DNA from: Geomonas sp. RF6 | Lineage (GTDB): Bacteria > Desulfobacterota > Desulfuromonadia > Geobacterales > Geobacteraceae | Assembly: GCF_021044625.1 (NCBI RefSeq) | Contig: NZ_CP087999.1 | Span: forward strand, 3,307,001-3,371,000 | Length of the DNA stretch: 64,000 bases | Direction of reading: 5' to 3' | In this document: positions 10,264-19,694 of the stretch, in pieces | How the letters are laid out: each line of letters begins with the position of its first letter | Position numbering within the stretch: position 1 is the stretch's first letter | Translations under genes and position numbers: made by a program | The notes under the pieces: generated by a model | Databases searched by the model: none | Told to the model about the DNA's origin: nothing | Seen by the model: only the letters and a program-made list of their open reading frames with translations

Positions 10264-11828
10264 GCCAGCTGCGTTTCCCATCTTTCCCGGCGTCGCGGGG
10301 GTATCTCCTCGCGGCGGGAAGCGGGCTTGCCCTGGCGCTCTCCTTCCCGAGCCCCGGTCTTTCGCTCCTGGCGTGGTGCGCATTCGTCCCCCTCTTTGTG
10401 GCGGCGCGCGGCGCCTCTCCGGGAGGAGCCTTCCGCCTCGGGTTTGCCGGGGGCGTGGTCGCCTACGCGGGAATCCTCTACTGGCTGAACATCGTAATGG
10501 TCACCTACGGCAAGCTCCCCGCCGCCGTGAGCGTCGTCCTCTACCTCGTCCTTTGCTGCTACCTCGCCCTCTACCCGGCAACGGTCCTTTTCCTGACGCG
10601 CAAGTGGGAAGTCAGGGGGGTCTCCCCCCTCCTCTCCTTTCCGGTGCTGTGGGTCGCGGGTGAGCTCATCCGCTCCTACCTCCTCACCGGCTTCCCCTGG
10701 GCGAGCCTCGGCTACTCGCAGTACCGCACCCTGCCGCTGATCCAGATCAGCGATCTTGCGGGGGTGTACGGCGTGAGCTTTCTGCTCGCCTTCGCGAACG
10801 TGGTCCTGTACCAGGTGTGGCGCTTCTTCGCCGCGAAGGAGCGCTACCCGGTGCGCGGGATCGTGGTGCTGATCGTCCTTCTCGGGGGGACGCTCGCCTA
10901 CGGCATCAGCGCGCTCAATCGCGCCGAAGGGGGGAACCCGCAGAGGGTCCTCCTGGTGCAGGGGAATATTCCGCAGGACGTGAAGTGGAACCCGGCGTTC
11001 CAGGAGACGACGGTTGCCACCTACGAGAGACTTTCCCGCAACGGCTACCATCTCCCGGGGACGCTGGTGGTGTGGCCGGAGAGCGCGCTCCCCTTCTTTT
11101 TCCAGAGCGACCTCGCCTACGCCGGGAGAGTTCGGGCGCTGGCGACGCAGCTGCAGAGCGCCCTCCTGGTCGGCAGCCCCGCCTATGAAGGGGACGGCGA
11201 ACGGGTCCGCTACCTGAACAGCGCCTTCCTGATCTCCCGGGAGGGTGAGGTCGTGGGGCGCAGCGACAAGATGCACCTCGTCCCCTTCGGGGAGTACGTG
11301 CCGCTGGCCCAGCTCCTCCCCTTCGTGAGCAAGATGGTGGTGGGGATCGGGGACTTCACAGCTGGCGAAAAGGCGGTGCCGCTGCAGACGGGGGGGGGGA
11401 AGGTGGGGGTGCTCGTCTGCTTCGAGGGGATCTTCCCGGAGGTCTCCCGCGCCTATGTCGCGGCGGGAGCCCACATGCTGGTGAACATCACCAACGACGC
11501 CTGGTTCGGGAAGTCGAGCGCGCCGTACCAGCACCTGAGCATGACCGTCTTTCGCGCGGTGGAGAACCGGGTGCCGCTGGTGCGCGCCGCGAACACCGGC
11601 ATCTCCTGTATCATCGACAGCAAGGGGCACATCCGCGGTGTGACAGACCTCTTCCAGGAAGCGACCCTCTCGGGAAGCGTCCGCCTGGGGACGGGGGAGA
11701 GCACCTACACCCGCATCGGGGACGTCTTTGCCTATGCCTGCCTCGTCCTCTCCGGCGCCCTCGGCGTCAGGACATGGAGGCGCAGGGAGTCCCCGCTTCA
11801 GACCGATCCGGCTGGTGCGACAGAATAA
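10260..11828 (+). CDS. lnt: Apolipoprotein N-acyltransferase
   Basis: 522 aa inner-membrane enzyme that adds the third acyl chain to lipoproteins. About six membrane helices fill residues 10-210, then a nitrilase-like periplasmic domain with the catalytic triad in context: Glu in VWPESALPF, Lys in [13 protein letters not shown] and Cys in [14 protein letters not shown] final helix is near the C-terminus ([14 protein letters not shown]). GTG start overlapping the preceding stop. The substrate supply is evident in this window, which encodes many lipobox proteins. Confidence 0.95.
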   Translation: MSQLRFPSFPASRGYLLAAGSGLALALSFPSPGLSLLAWCAFVPLFVAARGASPGGAFRLGFAGGVVAYAGILYWLNIVMVTYGKLPAAVSVVLYLVLCCYLALYPATVLFLTRKWEVRGVSPLLSFPVLWVAGELIRSYLLTGFPWASLGYSQYRTLPLIQISDLAGVYGVSFLLAFANVVLYQVWRFFAAKERYPVRGIVVLIVLLGGTLAYGISALNRAEGGNPQRVLLVQGNIPQDVKWNPAFQETTVATYERLSRNGYHLPGTLVVWPESALPFFFQSDLAYAGRVRALATQLQSALLVGSPAYEGDGERVRYLNSAFLISREGEVVGRSDKMHLVPFGEYVPLAQLLPFVSKMVVGIGDFTAGEKAVPLQTGGGKVGVLVCFEGIFPEVSRAYVAAGAHMLVNITNDAWFGKSSAPYQHLSMTVFRAVENRVPLVRAANTGISCIIDSKGHIRGVTDLFQEATLSGSVRLGTGESTYTRIGDVFAYACLVLSGALGVRTWRRRESPLQTDPAGATE

Positions 11829-11843
11829 AAAAGAGGAGCAACG

Positions 11844-12960
11844 ATGTTCAGAGAAGAAGTGGCAAAGATGGAAGGTCTCGCAGAGCGCATTACCAAGCTC
11901 CGGGGGTCTCTTTGACGTAGATCGCAAGCGGGAGGAGATCCAGGAGCTCGAGGAGAAGATGCTCGCCCCGAACTTCTGGGACGACGCCGATGGCGCCCAG
12001 AAGATCCTGAAGGCGCGCACCGCGCTGGAGAAGGACGTCTCCGAGTACGAGCGGCTGAGCCGCGAACTGGAGGAGGTGCGCGCCGTCGTCGAGCTCGGCA
12101 GCGAAGCGCAGGACGAGGAGCTCCTCGCCGAGGCGAATGCGCTGAACGCGGCGCTGGAGGGGGGAGTGGCCCAGGCGGAGTTCCGCAAGATGCTCTCCGG
12201 GACCCACGACGCAAGCTCCGCGTTCGTCTCCATAAATGCGGGGGCAGGCGGCACCGAGAGCCAGGACTGGGCCGAGATGCTCTTGCGCATGTATCTGCGT
12301 TACTGCGAGAAGAAGAGGTGGAAGACCGAGATCACCGACTTCCAGGCCGGCGACGAAGCGGGGGTGAAAGGGGTGACCTTCGCGGTAACCGGCGAATTCG
12401 CCTACGGCTATCTGAAGGCGGAAGCGGGGATCCACCGCCTGGTGCGCATCTCCCCCTTCGACAGCAACGCGCGTCGGCATACCTCTTTTGCCTCGGTATT
12501 CGTTTTCCCGGTGATCGAGGAGGGGGAGATCGACATAAAGATCGCCGACAGCGACCTGCGCGTCGACACCTACCGCTCCAGCGGCGCCGGCGGGCAGCAC
12601 GTCAACACCACCGACTCCGCGATCAGGATCACCCACATCCCCACCGGGATCGTGGTGGCCTGCCAGAGCGAGCGCAGCCAGCACATGAACAAGGCGACCG
12701 CGCTGAAGGTGCTCCGCTCGAAGCTGTACGAGATGGAACTGCGCGAGCGCGAGTCGAAGGCGAGCGAGATCGCGGGGGAAAAGAAGGAAATCGGCTGGGG
12801 GAGCCAGATCCGCTCCTACGTCCTCCACCCGTACAAGATGGTGAAGGACCTGCGCACCGGGGTGGAAAGCGGCAACCCCGACGCGGTCCTGGACGGCGAC
12901 CTGGAGGATTTCGTCATCGCCTTCCTGATGGGGGTCCGCAGAGAGACCGCGGATATTTGA
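11844..12960 (+). CDS. prfB: Peptide chain release factor 2, programmed +1 frameshift
   Basis: Translated as join(11844..11912, 11914..12960), 371 aa. The zero frame gives 23 codons (MFREEVAKMEGLA...RGSL) and then TGA at 11913-11915. The site CGGGGGTCTCTTTGAC has a Shine-Dalgarno-like G-run, a slippery CTT and TGA followed by C, as in the classic autoregulatory prfB site. After the shift the frame reads DVDRKREEIQEL to the end. RF2 features are the stop-codon-reading SPF tripeptide (VRISPFDSN) and the catalytic GGQ (GAGGQHVNTTDSA). RF2 recognises UGA and UAA, and low RF2 raises frameshifting. It starts at ATG 11844 behind AGAGGAG, 15 bases after lnt. Confidence 0.96.
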
Positions 12961-13024
12961 GCTTTGTCCGGAGATTCCGGGTAAGCGACTTGTATCGCAA
13001 TGAAGGAAAATGGCCTCTGTTCCT

Positions 13025-13215
13025 CTAGCAGAGCAGGAGCTCAGGCGTCCCCTCCCTTTCAAGGGGAGGGACAGGGTGGGGATGGGGTAGAGGCTGGTAC
13101 GTGCTGCCCCCCATCCCCCTCCTGTCCTCCCCCTTGAAAGGGGAGGAACGCGCTGCCAACGGCGTAGTTCTCATCCATCTCCTCCCCGAATTCCCGGATG
13201 AGCCATATTTGAGAA
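13025..13215. repeat. Palindromic MITE-like element, copy 1
   Basis: Left arm GTCCCCTCCCTTTCAAGGGG...GGGTGGGGATGGGG and right arm CCATCCCCCTCCTGTCCTCC...CTTGAAAGGGGAGG are complementary, so the whole can fold into a long hairpin. The flanks (TAGCAG.GCAGGAGCTCAGGCG on the left, ACGCGC.GCC.ACGGC.TAG on the right) recur in the copy at 22113. The outer edges are approximate. It fills most of the gap between prfB and the SPOR/NlpC gene. Confidence 0.7.
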
Positions 13216-13266
13216 GGGCCCCGGAGGGGCTTTGCGGGTGGCAGCACCCTGAAGGATTTGCAAAAG

Positions 13267-14070
13267 ATGCAGAGATTAGTGATTGTATGCGTGTTGGTTC
13301 TGGGGCTTCTCTCCCCTTTTGCCAGCGGTTGCGCGGCGCAGCGTGCCGGGATCAGGAGCCTCGGCTTCGCCATCCAGGTCGGCGCCTTCTCCGAGGTGAA
13401 AAACGCGGAGAGGCTCACCGCGAAGCTGCAGCAAAAGGGGATCGAGGCCTTCTACTTCAAGAGGGAAAACGGCATCTACGCGGTGCGCTTCGGCGACTTC
13501 CCCATGAAAGAGGAGGCGCGCCGCACCGCGCAGCGCCTCGTCTCTGACGGGATCATCTCCTCCTACTTCATCGCCGCCCCCCGCCCCGAAGGGGGTGAGG
13601 TCCGCGAGGTGACGATCGAGAAGGCGCCCGCCCCCTCCATCCAGTCACCCCCTCCGCGCAAAAAGAAGGAACTCCAGGAAACGCGCCGCGCCCCGAGCGA
13701 CATGGGTTCGGTGGCGGCGCGCACCGCAGAGCGGTTCGTAGGGATCCCGTACCGCTGGGGCGGGGACAACGTGGTGGAAGGGATGGACTGCAGCGGCTTT
13801 GTCCGCGCCGTCTTCAACCTGTGCGGCGTGAACATCCCCCGCACATCGCGCGAGCAGTACCGGGTCGGCGATCCGGTGGGGAAGGGGGAGCTGAAGGAAG
13901 GGGATCTCGTCTTCTTCGGCGGCTCTTCGGAGGAGATCACCCACGTGGGGATCTTCGTGGGGAACGGTCGCTTCGTGCATGCCCCGCGGCGTGGCGACGA
14001 CATCAAGCTCTCCTCCATCGAGGAGGGGTACTACCTGAAGAAGTTTGTGGGCGCAAAGAGATATTTCTAG
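13267..14070 (+). CDS. SPOR and NlpC/P60 domain lipoprotein, putative peptidoglycan endopeptidase
   Basis: 267 aa. A signal peptide ends in the lipobox-like FASGC. Residues about 30-105 are a SPOR domain (FAIQVGAFSEVKNAERL...), which binds denuded peptidoglycan at division sites. A proline/lysine-rich linker leads to an NlpC/P60 domain with catalytic Cys in GMDCSGFVRAVF and His in ITHVGIFVGNGRFVHAP. It would cut peptide stems in the cell wall, probably at the septum. I chose ATG 13267 because GAAGGA lies about ten bases upstream; the TTG three codons earlier is too close to it. Confidence 0.88.
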   Translation: MQRLVIVCVLVLGLLSPFASGCAAQRAGIRSLGFAIQVGAFSEVKNAERLTAKLQQKGIEAFYFKRENGIYAVRFGDFPMKEEARRTAQRLVSDGIISSYFIAAPRPEGGEVREVTIEKAPAPSIQSPPPRKKKELQETRRAPSDMGSVAARTAERFVGIPYRWGGDNVVEGMDCSGFVRAVFNLCGVNIPRTSREQYRVGDPVGKGELKEGDLVFFGGSSEEITHVGIFVGNGRFVHAPRRGDDIKLSSIEEGYYLKKFVGAKRYF

Positions 14071-14171
14071 GCGGGAGAGGTCGGGCCGGTTACAGCCGGG
14101 CCGACGATGGGTTACAGAGTCGCGCCGCCGCCAGCCGCGGCGGCGCCTGAAAAATCAGAAAAGAGGTACTA

Positions 14172-15413
14172 ATGGCATTTATAAAACCGTTCAAGGGGGT
14201 GCGTCCCAGGAAAGAGCTGGCGGAGAAGGTCGCGAGCCTCCCGTACGACGTGATGAACACGGAAGAAGCCGTCGCCATGGCGACGGGGAACCCGGTGAGC
14301 TTTCTGCACATCTCCCGCCCGGAGATCGACCTCCCGGCCGGAGCCGACAGCCACAGCGACGAGGCGTACGCCAAGGGGAACGAGAACCTCCAGTCGTTCC
14401 TCGCGGAGGGGGTGCTGGTCCAGGACGAGACTGAGCGCTACTACGTGTACCGCCAGAAGATGGGTGGGATCACCCAGACCGGTCTCGTGGTCTGCGCCGG
14501 CGTCGACGACTACCAGACCGGTGTCATCAAGAAGCACGAGCTCACCAGGGCTGACAAGGAAGAGGACCGGGTGCGCCACATCGACGAGCTGAACGCGAAC
14601 GACGAGCCGGTTTTCTACACCTACCGGCACGACGCGGAACTCACCGCCCTTATCGACGAGGCCACCTCTACGGAGCCGCTCTACGACTTCGTCACGGACG
14701 ACGGCGTCTCCCATGCGCTCTGGGCGGTGGCCGATCCTGCCGTCGTGCGGGAGCTGACCGGCAGGTTCGCGGCGATCCCCATCCTCTACGTCGCCGACGG
14801 CCACCACAGGAGTGCCGCCGCGAGCCGCGTGCGCGACCTGCGCCGGGCCCGCAACCCGCAGCACACCGGGGAAGAGGAGTACAACTACTTCCTGACCGTC
14901 ATCTTCCCGGACAACGAGATGACCATAATGCCGTACCACCGCGCGGTGCGAGACCTGAACGGCAGGAGTATCGCCGAGTTCATGGCGCGGGTCGCGGAGC
15001 AGTTCGAGGTCACCCCCCTTGCCCACGCCCTCACTCCGGTGCGGCGCCACCAGTTCGGCATGTATCTCGCCGGCACCTGGTACGAGCTCGTGCCGCGCGA
15101 GGGGAGCTTTACGGAGGAGGATGCCGTCGCCTCCATGGACGTCTCCATCCTGCAGGACAACCTCCTGAGCCCGGTCCTTGGGGTGCGCAACCCGCGCACC
15201 GACCAGCGCATCCACTTCGTGGGGGGGATCCGCGGGGTAGGGGAGCTGGAGAGGATCGTCGACTCCGGCGAGTACGAGGTCGCCTTCTCCCTCTATCCGA
15301 CCTCCATTCACGAGCTGATGGAGCTTGCCGACGAGGACAAGATCATGCCGCCAAAGTCGACCTGGTTCGAGCCGAAGCTCAGGAGCGGTCTCTTCGTGCA
15401 CCTTCTGGACTAG
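14172..15413 (+). CDS. DUF1015 family protein
   Basis: 413 aa soluble protein recognised by its start (FIKPFKGVRPRKELAEKVASLPYDVMN), the SFLHISRPEIDLP segment, KKHELTRADKEEDRVRHID and IPILYVADGHHRSAAASRV. The family is widespread in anaerobes, and its biochemical role is not settled to my knowledge; the conserved DGHHR looks like an active-site motif. It stands between the NlpC/P60 and FKBP genes in the same direction, with about 100 bases upstream that contain a GC-rich inverted repeat. Confidence 0.82.
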   Translation: MAFIKPFKGVRPRKELAEKVASLPYDVMNTEEAVAMATGNPVSFLHISRPEIDLPAGADSHSDEAYAKGNENLQSFLAEGVLVQDETERYYVYRQKMGGITQTGLVVCAGVDDYQTGVIKKHELTRADKEEDRVRHIDELNANDEPVFYTYRHDAELTALIDEATSTEPLYDFVTDDGVSHALWAVADPAVVRELTGRFAAIPILYVADGHHRSAAASRVRDLRRARNPQHTGEEEYNYFLTVIFPDNEMTIMPYHRAVRDLNGRSIAEFMARVAEQFEVTPLAHALTPVRRHQFGMYLAGTWYELVPREGSFTEEDAVASMDVSILQDNLLSPVLGVRNPRTDQRIHFVGGIRGVGELERIVDSGEYEVAFSLYPTSIHELMELADEDKIMPPKSTWFEPKLRSGLFVHLLD

Positions 15414-15458
15414 ATTATCTTTCTCCGGCGATCCGGAGTTTTCGTGGAGGAGTTGTTG

Positions 15459-15929
15459 ATGCGCATTGTAGAGAAGTTTATGGTAATGCTCCTTCTGGCG
15501 GCGGCGATTGCGATCCCCGCCTGTTCCCAGAAGGATGCCAAGAGCGGTACCGAGCCCGCCACTGCCGCGGCGCCCGCCGTACAGGGAGAGGTGAAGACCC
15601 CTTCCGGCCTCTCCTTTACCGATCTGGTGAAGGGAAGCGGCGCCGCGCCTGTTTCCGGGAAGTCGGTGACCGTGCACTACACAGGGTGGCTGGAGAACGG
15701 GCAGAAGTTCGACAGCTCCGTCGACCGCGGCGAGCCCCTTGTCTTTCGCATCGGGACCGGGCAGGTCATCCCCGGGTGGGATGAGGGGGTCATGGGGATG
15801 CGGGTCGGCGGGAAACGGAAACTGGTCATCCCGCCGCAACTCGGCTACGGCGCAAACGGAGCGGGGGGAGTCATCCCGCCGAACGCCACCCTCGTCTTCG
15901 AGGTCGAGCTCCTGGACGTGGAGAAGTAG
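15459..15929 (+). CDS. FKBP-type peptidyl-prolyl isomerase, lipoprotein
   Basis: 156 aa. A signal peptide ends in the lipobox AIPAC, followed by a 30-residue Ala/Thr/Pro-rich linker and one FKBP domain ([17 protein letters not shown]..., [58 protein letters not shown]). It should catalyse proline cis-trans isomerisation on envelope proteins from a membrane anchor, probably in the periplasm. ATG 15459 is chosen because GGAGGAG lies six bases upstream; the GTG five codons earlier overlaps that site. Confidence 0.9.
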   Translation: MRIVEKFMVMLLLAAAIAIPACSQKDAKSGTEPATAAAPAVQGEVKTPSGLSFTDLVKGSGAAPVSGKSVTVHYTGWLENGQKFDSSVDRGEPLVFRIGTGQVIPGWDEGVMGMRVGGKRKLVIPPQLGYGANGAGGVIPPNATLVFEVELLDVEK

Positions 15930-16005
15930 CGCTTCCTTGCAAAAGCGGCGTCAGCCGGTACATTGATCCCTTGGAACCTGCCCCCGGTCGATTTCGAGGT
16001 GACCC

Positions 16006-16935
16006 ATGCGCCTGATGCCGCTTTTTCTCGTCCTGCTCCTTTCGTGCGAAGCCTTTGGCGAGCAGAGAACCGTCACCCTCTACCTCGACGGAGCAAAGGT
16101 CGAGGTGGAGGAGAAGGGCCGCGAAGGGTACCTGGAGTTTCCCCTCCCCGCGATCGTTCCCGGGTCGCTGCGGGTGAGCGCCCCCGGCGGGGCCGTCAAC
16201 CGGGTGGAGGTGGTCTCCCGCGCACTTGAGCGCCCCTCCGCGAAAGAGCGCGCACGGCTTCAGGCGCGCAGGGGGGAGGTGGAGGACCGACTGAAGGCGC
16301 TCGAGGTGCGGGAGGAGGTCTTCACCGCCGCCGCCCGCTCCCAGAGCGGCAAGAGCCTCAGGAAGACGAAGAACAATCCGGAGCCGCTCGCGGCGCTGCG
16401 CCAGGGGACCGAGTTCTGCCTCGGTCAGCTCGAGGGGGTGTACCGGGCGCGCAGGAAGTGCGAGGCCGAGCTGAAGGAGATCGACCGGGAACTTGCGGAG
16501 GGGCGCAGGGGAGGGGCGGTGGCGCAGGTCTGGCTGACCGGCAGGAAGGGGCGCATCTCCTATCTCACCCTTTCCCGGAAGTGGACCCCCGCCTACAGCT
16601 TCAGGGCGAGCGGCACCGGAAAAGCTGAGCTTCTCCTCCACGCGAAGCTCCCCCCGGCCGAGCAGGGGGTGCGCTATCTAGTAGCCCCCGGCACTCTCGC
16701 CGGCGTCTCGACCGGGCGGGAACTGGCCGGCGATTTTCCAGTCCTTGCCCGCTACGAGCTCCCCCTGGCGAAGGAGGAGTACCTCGAGCTTCCCTATCCG
16801 TACCTCTCCATCGCCTTCAGCGGCGGTGAGGGGTGGTGGCCTCCCGGTGAGGCCGCCGCTTTCTGGAAAGGGGCGTATGTGGGAGCCGGGCGTTTCGCCG
16901 GAGGGGGTGCGGGAGAGCTCGCCTTCGGGAAATAG
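16006..16935 (+). CDS. Secreted coiled-coil protein, weakly DUF4139-like
   Basis: 309 aa with an N-terminal signal peptide (LMPLFLVLLLSCEAFG). A small beta-rich domain resembling DUF4140 (RTVTLYLDGAKVEVEEKG...LPAIVPGSLRV) is followed by a charged coiled coil (about residues 75-165) and a segment beginning LTLSRKWTPAYSFRASGTGKAEL, reminiscent of the W..P.Y..R motif of DUF4139 proteins, but the long C-terminal barrel seems shortened. Function unknown. No strong ribosome binding site; GAGGTGACCC precedes the ATG. Confidence 0.6.
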   Translation: MRLMPLFLVLLLSCEAFGEQRTVTLYLDGAKVEVEEKGREGYLEFPLPAIVPGSLRVSAPGGAVNRVEVVSRALERPSAKERARLQARRGEVEDRLKALEVREEVFTAAARSQSGKSLRKTKNNPEPLAALRQGTEFCLGQLEGVYRARRKCEAELKEIDRELAEGRRGGAVAQVWLTGRKGRISYLTLSRKWTPAYSFRASGTGKAELLLHAKLPPAEQGVRYLVAPGTLAGVSTGRELAGDFPVLARYELPLAKEEYLELPYPYLSIAFSGGEGWWPPGEAAAFWKGAYVGAGRFAGGGAGELAFGK

Positions 16936-16946
16936 CGGCAGCTCCC

Positions 16947-16974
16947 TTGCCAACCTCTATTAGAATGTTATAAG
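16947..16974 (+). promoter_or_regulatory. Candidate sigma-70 promoter of the aldolase gene
   Basis: TTGCCA (16947-16952), 16-base spacer, TATAAG (16969-16974), about 50 bases before the start codon. Confidence 0.5.
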
Positions 16975-17023
16975 TATACCGTTTATGAAATGACCCCTCT
17001 TCATGAGGAAAAAGGAGGAAGAC

Positions 17024-18355
17024 ATGTCAGCAACAGGTGCGGAGTCCGTCAAGACGCTCGATTTCGAGCAGGGTTCGGTAGCAGATCAGGAGTACGTGAA
17101 GGCGCTCGAGATCGGCCGCCCCCCCAACATCGCGAAGCTTTTCCCCAACTCCAAGGCACTCATCGTGAGCGGCAAGGTCATCGACCGGGCCATGAGCGCC
17201 AAGGGCCATGCCATCTCCATCGCGGCCAACGCCCGCAATCACTTTGTGATCCGCGGCGTGCTCCAGGCGGCGCAGCGCGCCAATTCCGCCGTCATCATCG
17301 AGATCGCCAAGTCCGAGGGTGGGCAGAAGGCGTACTGCCCGGTGAACTACTGGAACATCGCCCGCCAGGTAGACGCCGTTGCCAACGAGCTCGGCATCAC
17401 CATCCCGATCGCCATTCACGCCGACCACTACGGCATCAAGGGTAAAGGGGACATCGACGCCGCGAAGGTGGAGATCCCCTCCATGTTCGACGCCGGCATC
17501 ACCTCCATCGCCATCGACGCCTCCCACCTCCCGGACGACCAGAACCTGGCCGCCAACCTGGAGCTCAACACGTACATCCCGGCCTGGGCAGGGCTGGAGA
17601 CCGAGGTCGGCGAGATCAAGGGGAAAGAGGGGCTCTCCACGGTGGAAGAGGCCGTCTTCCTCATCAAGGGGCTGAACGCACACGACATCTTCCCCGACTG
17701 GATCGCGCTGAACAACGGCACGACGCACGGGATCGAGGCGAGCGACGCCGGGATCCAGGTCGACCTGACCGCACAGATTCACGAGGCGTTGAAGCCGTTC
17801 GGCATAAACGGCGCCCAGCATGGCACCTCCGGCAACAGCTACGACAGGCTGCGCGACATCGCGAAAAGAACCCGCACCACGAAGGCGAACGTGGCCACCG
17901 CCCTGCAGTTCGTCTCCTGGGGGGTGGAAGTGAACGACTACGGCAACGCGAAGCTCGACGCCGAAGGTAAATTCGTGAAGGTGCCGGGGGAGGGGATGAC
18001 CGAAGAGCTCTGGGCCGAGATGGTGGCGTACGCCGAGTCGAAGGGGTGGAAGAAAGGGGACTTCAAGAACCTGAACCTGCCGTTCGAGAACAAGCTCCTC
18101 GCCCAGCCGAAGGAGGTCCGCGAGCGGATGGTGAAGCGGGTGGAGAACTTCACCTACAAGCTTCTCACCGAGGTCTTCAACGCACAGGACACCGCACCTC
18201 TGGCCATCAAGGCGATCCTGCAGGCGAACTCCTGCCAGCTCCCGCCGAAGGCGAAGCGCATCGAGGACCCGGCACAGTGGACCGCCGAGAAGTTCACCGA
18301 GCGGGCGAAGGGGCTGCACAAGGAGAAGGGGCCGCAGGGGAACTTCGACGACTGA
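17024..18355 (+). CDS. Class II fructose-bisphosphate aldolase family protein
   Basis: 443 aa, longer than the E. coli enzyme (about 359). Zinc-site features are visible: IAIHADHYGIK, LNNGTTHGIEAS and FGINGAQHGTSGNS. The class II enzyme condenses dihydroxyacetone phosphate with glyceraldehyde 3-phosphate; with enolase in the same window it fits gluconeogenesis in an acetate-using anaerobe. Substrate specificity among class II aldolases cannot be told from sequence alone. I start at the ATG at 17024 behind GGAGGA; the upstream in-frame codons are not needed. Confidence 0.78.
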   Translation: MSATGAESVKTLDFEQGSVADQEYVKALEIGRPPNIAKLFPNSKALIVSGKVIDRAMSAKGHAISIAANARNHFVIRGVLQAAQRANSAVIIEIAKSEGGQKAYCPVNYWNIARQVDAVANELGITIPIAIHADHYGIKGKGDIDAAKVEIPSMFDAGITSIAIDASHLPDDQNLAANLELNTYIPAWAGLETEVGEIKGKEGLSTVEEAVFLIKGLNAHDIFPDWIALNNGTTHGIEASDAGIQVDLTAQIHEALKPFGINGAQHGTSGNSYDRLRDIAKRTRTTKANVATALQFVSWGVEVNDYGNAKLDAEGKFVKVPGEGMTEELWAEMVAYAESKGWKKGDFKNLNLPFENKLLAQPKEVRERMVKRVENFTYKLLTEVFNAQDTAPLAIKAILQANSCQLPPKAKRIEDPAQWTAEKFTERAKGLHKEKGPQGNFDD

Positions 18356-18381
18356 TCCGGCGCGGCTGCCGCAAGAGTACG

Positions 18382-18405
18382 AAAAGGGGGCTACGGCCCC
18401 CTTTT
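18382..18405 (+). terminator. Rho-independent terminator of the aldolase gene
   Basis: AAAAGGGGGC, a UACG tetraloop, GCCCCC and TTTT. It lies about 27 bases after the stop codon. Confidence 0.85.
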
Positions 18406-18496
18406 CACGTGCAAGGGGTAAGGTTCCCATGGCCGGGGGATCTGAGGCACGAACGGTTGCAACTACCTGAACTACCATGAATTCGGAGGGACTGCT

Positions 18497-18871
18497 ATGG
18501 ATGAGAAGCGCAGTTTTTCACGGGTCGGCTTCAAGGTCAACGCACTCCTGCAGGGGGAGGGGGTGGCACTGAAGGGGGAAGTAAAGGACTTGAGCCTGCA
18601 CGGCGTGTTCGTGGAGACGGAGGGGGCCCTGCCGGTGGGGACCGACGTGGAGCTCACCGTCTACCTCTCCGCACCCCCCGATCCGGTGGTGATAAAGGTA
18701 ACGGGCTCCGTCGTGCGCTCGGGAGAAGGTGGGATCGGCTGCACTTTCGACAAGATCGACCTCGACTCCTTCGCGCACCTGAGGCGCATCATCTCGTACC
18801 AGATGGGGAGCGACGAGCAGGCGCTCTCCGAGTTGGCAGCATACGCGACACAGAGGGGATGTAATGACTGA
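18497..18871 (+). CDS. PilZ domain protein
   Basis: 124 aa single-domain protein. The N-terminal RSFSRVGFKV resembles the RxxxR part of the c-di-GMP site, although the spacing departs from strict RxxxR, and DLSLHGVFVET gives the D/NxSxxG half. It is probably a small c-di-GMP effector; with a degenerate RxxxR the binding is uncertain. It overlaps the HD-domain gene by eight bases, so the two are co-translated. The ATG is preceded by GGAGGG. Confidence 0.82.
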   Translation: MDEKRSFSRVGFKVNALLQGEGVALKGEVKDLSLHGVFVETEGALPVGTDVELTVYLSAPPDPVVIKVTGSVVRSGEGGIGCTFDKIDLDSFAHLRRIISYQMGSDEQALSELAAYATQRGCND

Positions 18872-19661
18872 TGAAGTACTGGAGAGGGATATTCTCTCCG
18901 TTTTTCGTACCTGGTTTTCTTCGTTTTGCGACTCGTACCGGGAGGATGATCCCGAGGCGCAGCGCAATCTGGATCTGAAGGAGCTTCACACGCTGAAGGT
19001 GTGCGAGGGGGCGCGTCTCATCGCTTCCGGCGGGAGCGCGAGGCGCCTTCTTTTAGCCGAGAGCGCCGCCCTCTTTCACGATCTCGGCCGCTTCCCGCAG
19101 TACCGGAAGTACCGCACCTTCAAGGACAGCGAGTCGGTAAACCACGCCCACCTCTCGGCGCAGATTCTTTCGGAGAGCGGCCTTCTGGAACGCCTCACCC
19201 CGGAGGAGGGTGAGAGCGTCCTGTGCGCGGTGCGCCTGCACAACGCCTACCTTGTCCCGGACGATCTCACCCCCCAGGCCGCCGATCTCCTGAAGATCGT
19301 GCGCGACGCCGACAAGCTGGACATCTGGCGGGTCTTCCAGGAGTACTATGAGGCTCCCGCGGACGAGAAGGCCTCCGCAGTCCCCCTCGGCTTCCCGGAC
19401 GAGCCGCGCTGCAGCGGCGAGGTGCTGGAGACGCTATCATCGGGGCGCATGGTGGCGCTCAGCCAGCTGAGGACGCTGAATGATTTCAAACTGCTGCAAC
19501 TGAGCTGGGTGTATGATATTAATTTCACTGCCACCCTTTCCCTGGTGCAGGAGCGCTCCCTTATCGACGGGGTCTCGGCGACACTTCCCCGCAAGGAAGG
19601 TGTTCTGGCGGCGGTCGAGAGGGTGAAGCGTTACGTCGAGGAGAGGGTGGCGGCAGGGTAA
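18864..19661 (+). CDS. HD domain protein, putative phosphohydrolase
   Basis: 265 aa soluble protein with HD metal ligands in order: His in LKELHTLKVCEGARLI, His-Asp in AALFHDLGRFPQ, a further HAHLSAQIL segment and Asp in VRDADKLDIW. The closest look is to stand-alone HD phosphohydrolases, not to HD-GYP enzymes (no GYP). Substrate unknown. Coupling to the PilZ gene hints at a shared signalling or regulatory process, but that is inference. Confidence 0.8.
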   Translation: MTDEVLERDILSVFRTWFSSFCDSYREDDPEAQRNLDLKELHTLKVCEGARLIASGGSARRLLLAESAALFHDLGRFPQYRKYRTFKDSESVNHAHLSAQILSESGLLERLTPEEGESVLCAVRLHNAYLVPDDLTPQAADLLKIVRDADKLDIWRVFQEYYEAPADEKASAVPLGFPDEPRCSGEVLETLSSGRMVALSQLRTLNDFKLLQLSWVYDINFTATLSLVQERSLIDGVSATLPRKEGVLAAVERVKRYVEERVAAG

Positions 19662-19694
19662 CGACAGGAAGATCACCGAGAGAGGAGAATTTTG

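Noticed and set aside
11913-11915. UGA as selenocysteine codon or pseudogene stop in prfB
   Set aside because: The slippery CTT-TGA-C context and frame continuation match programmed frameshifting; no selenocysteine element is seen.
11728-12960. Single 410-residue frame for RF2 starting in lnt
   Set aside because: The N-terminal 60 residues are unlike RF2 and overlap lnt. The frameshift model gives the expected N-terminus, ribosome site and slippery sequence.
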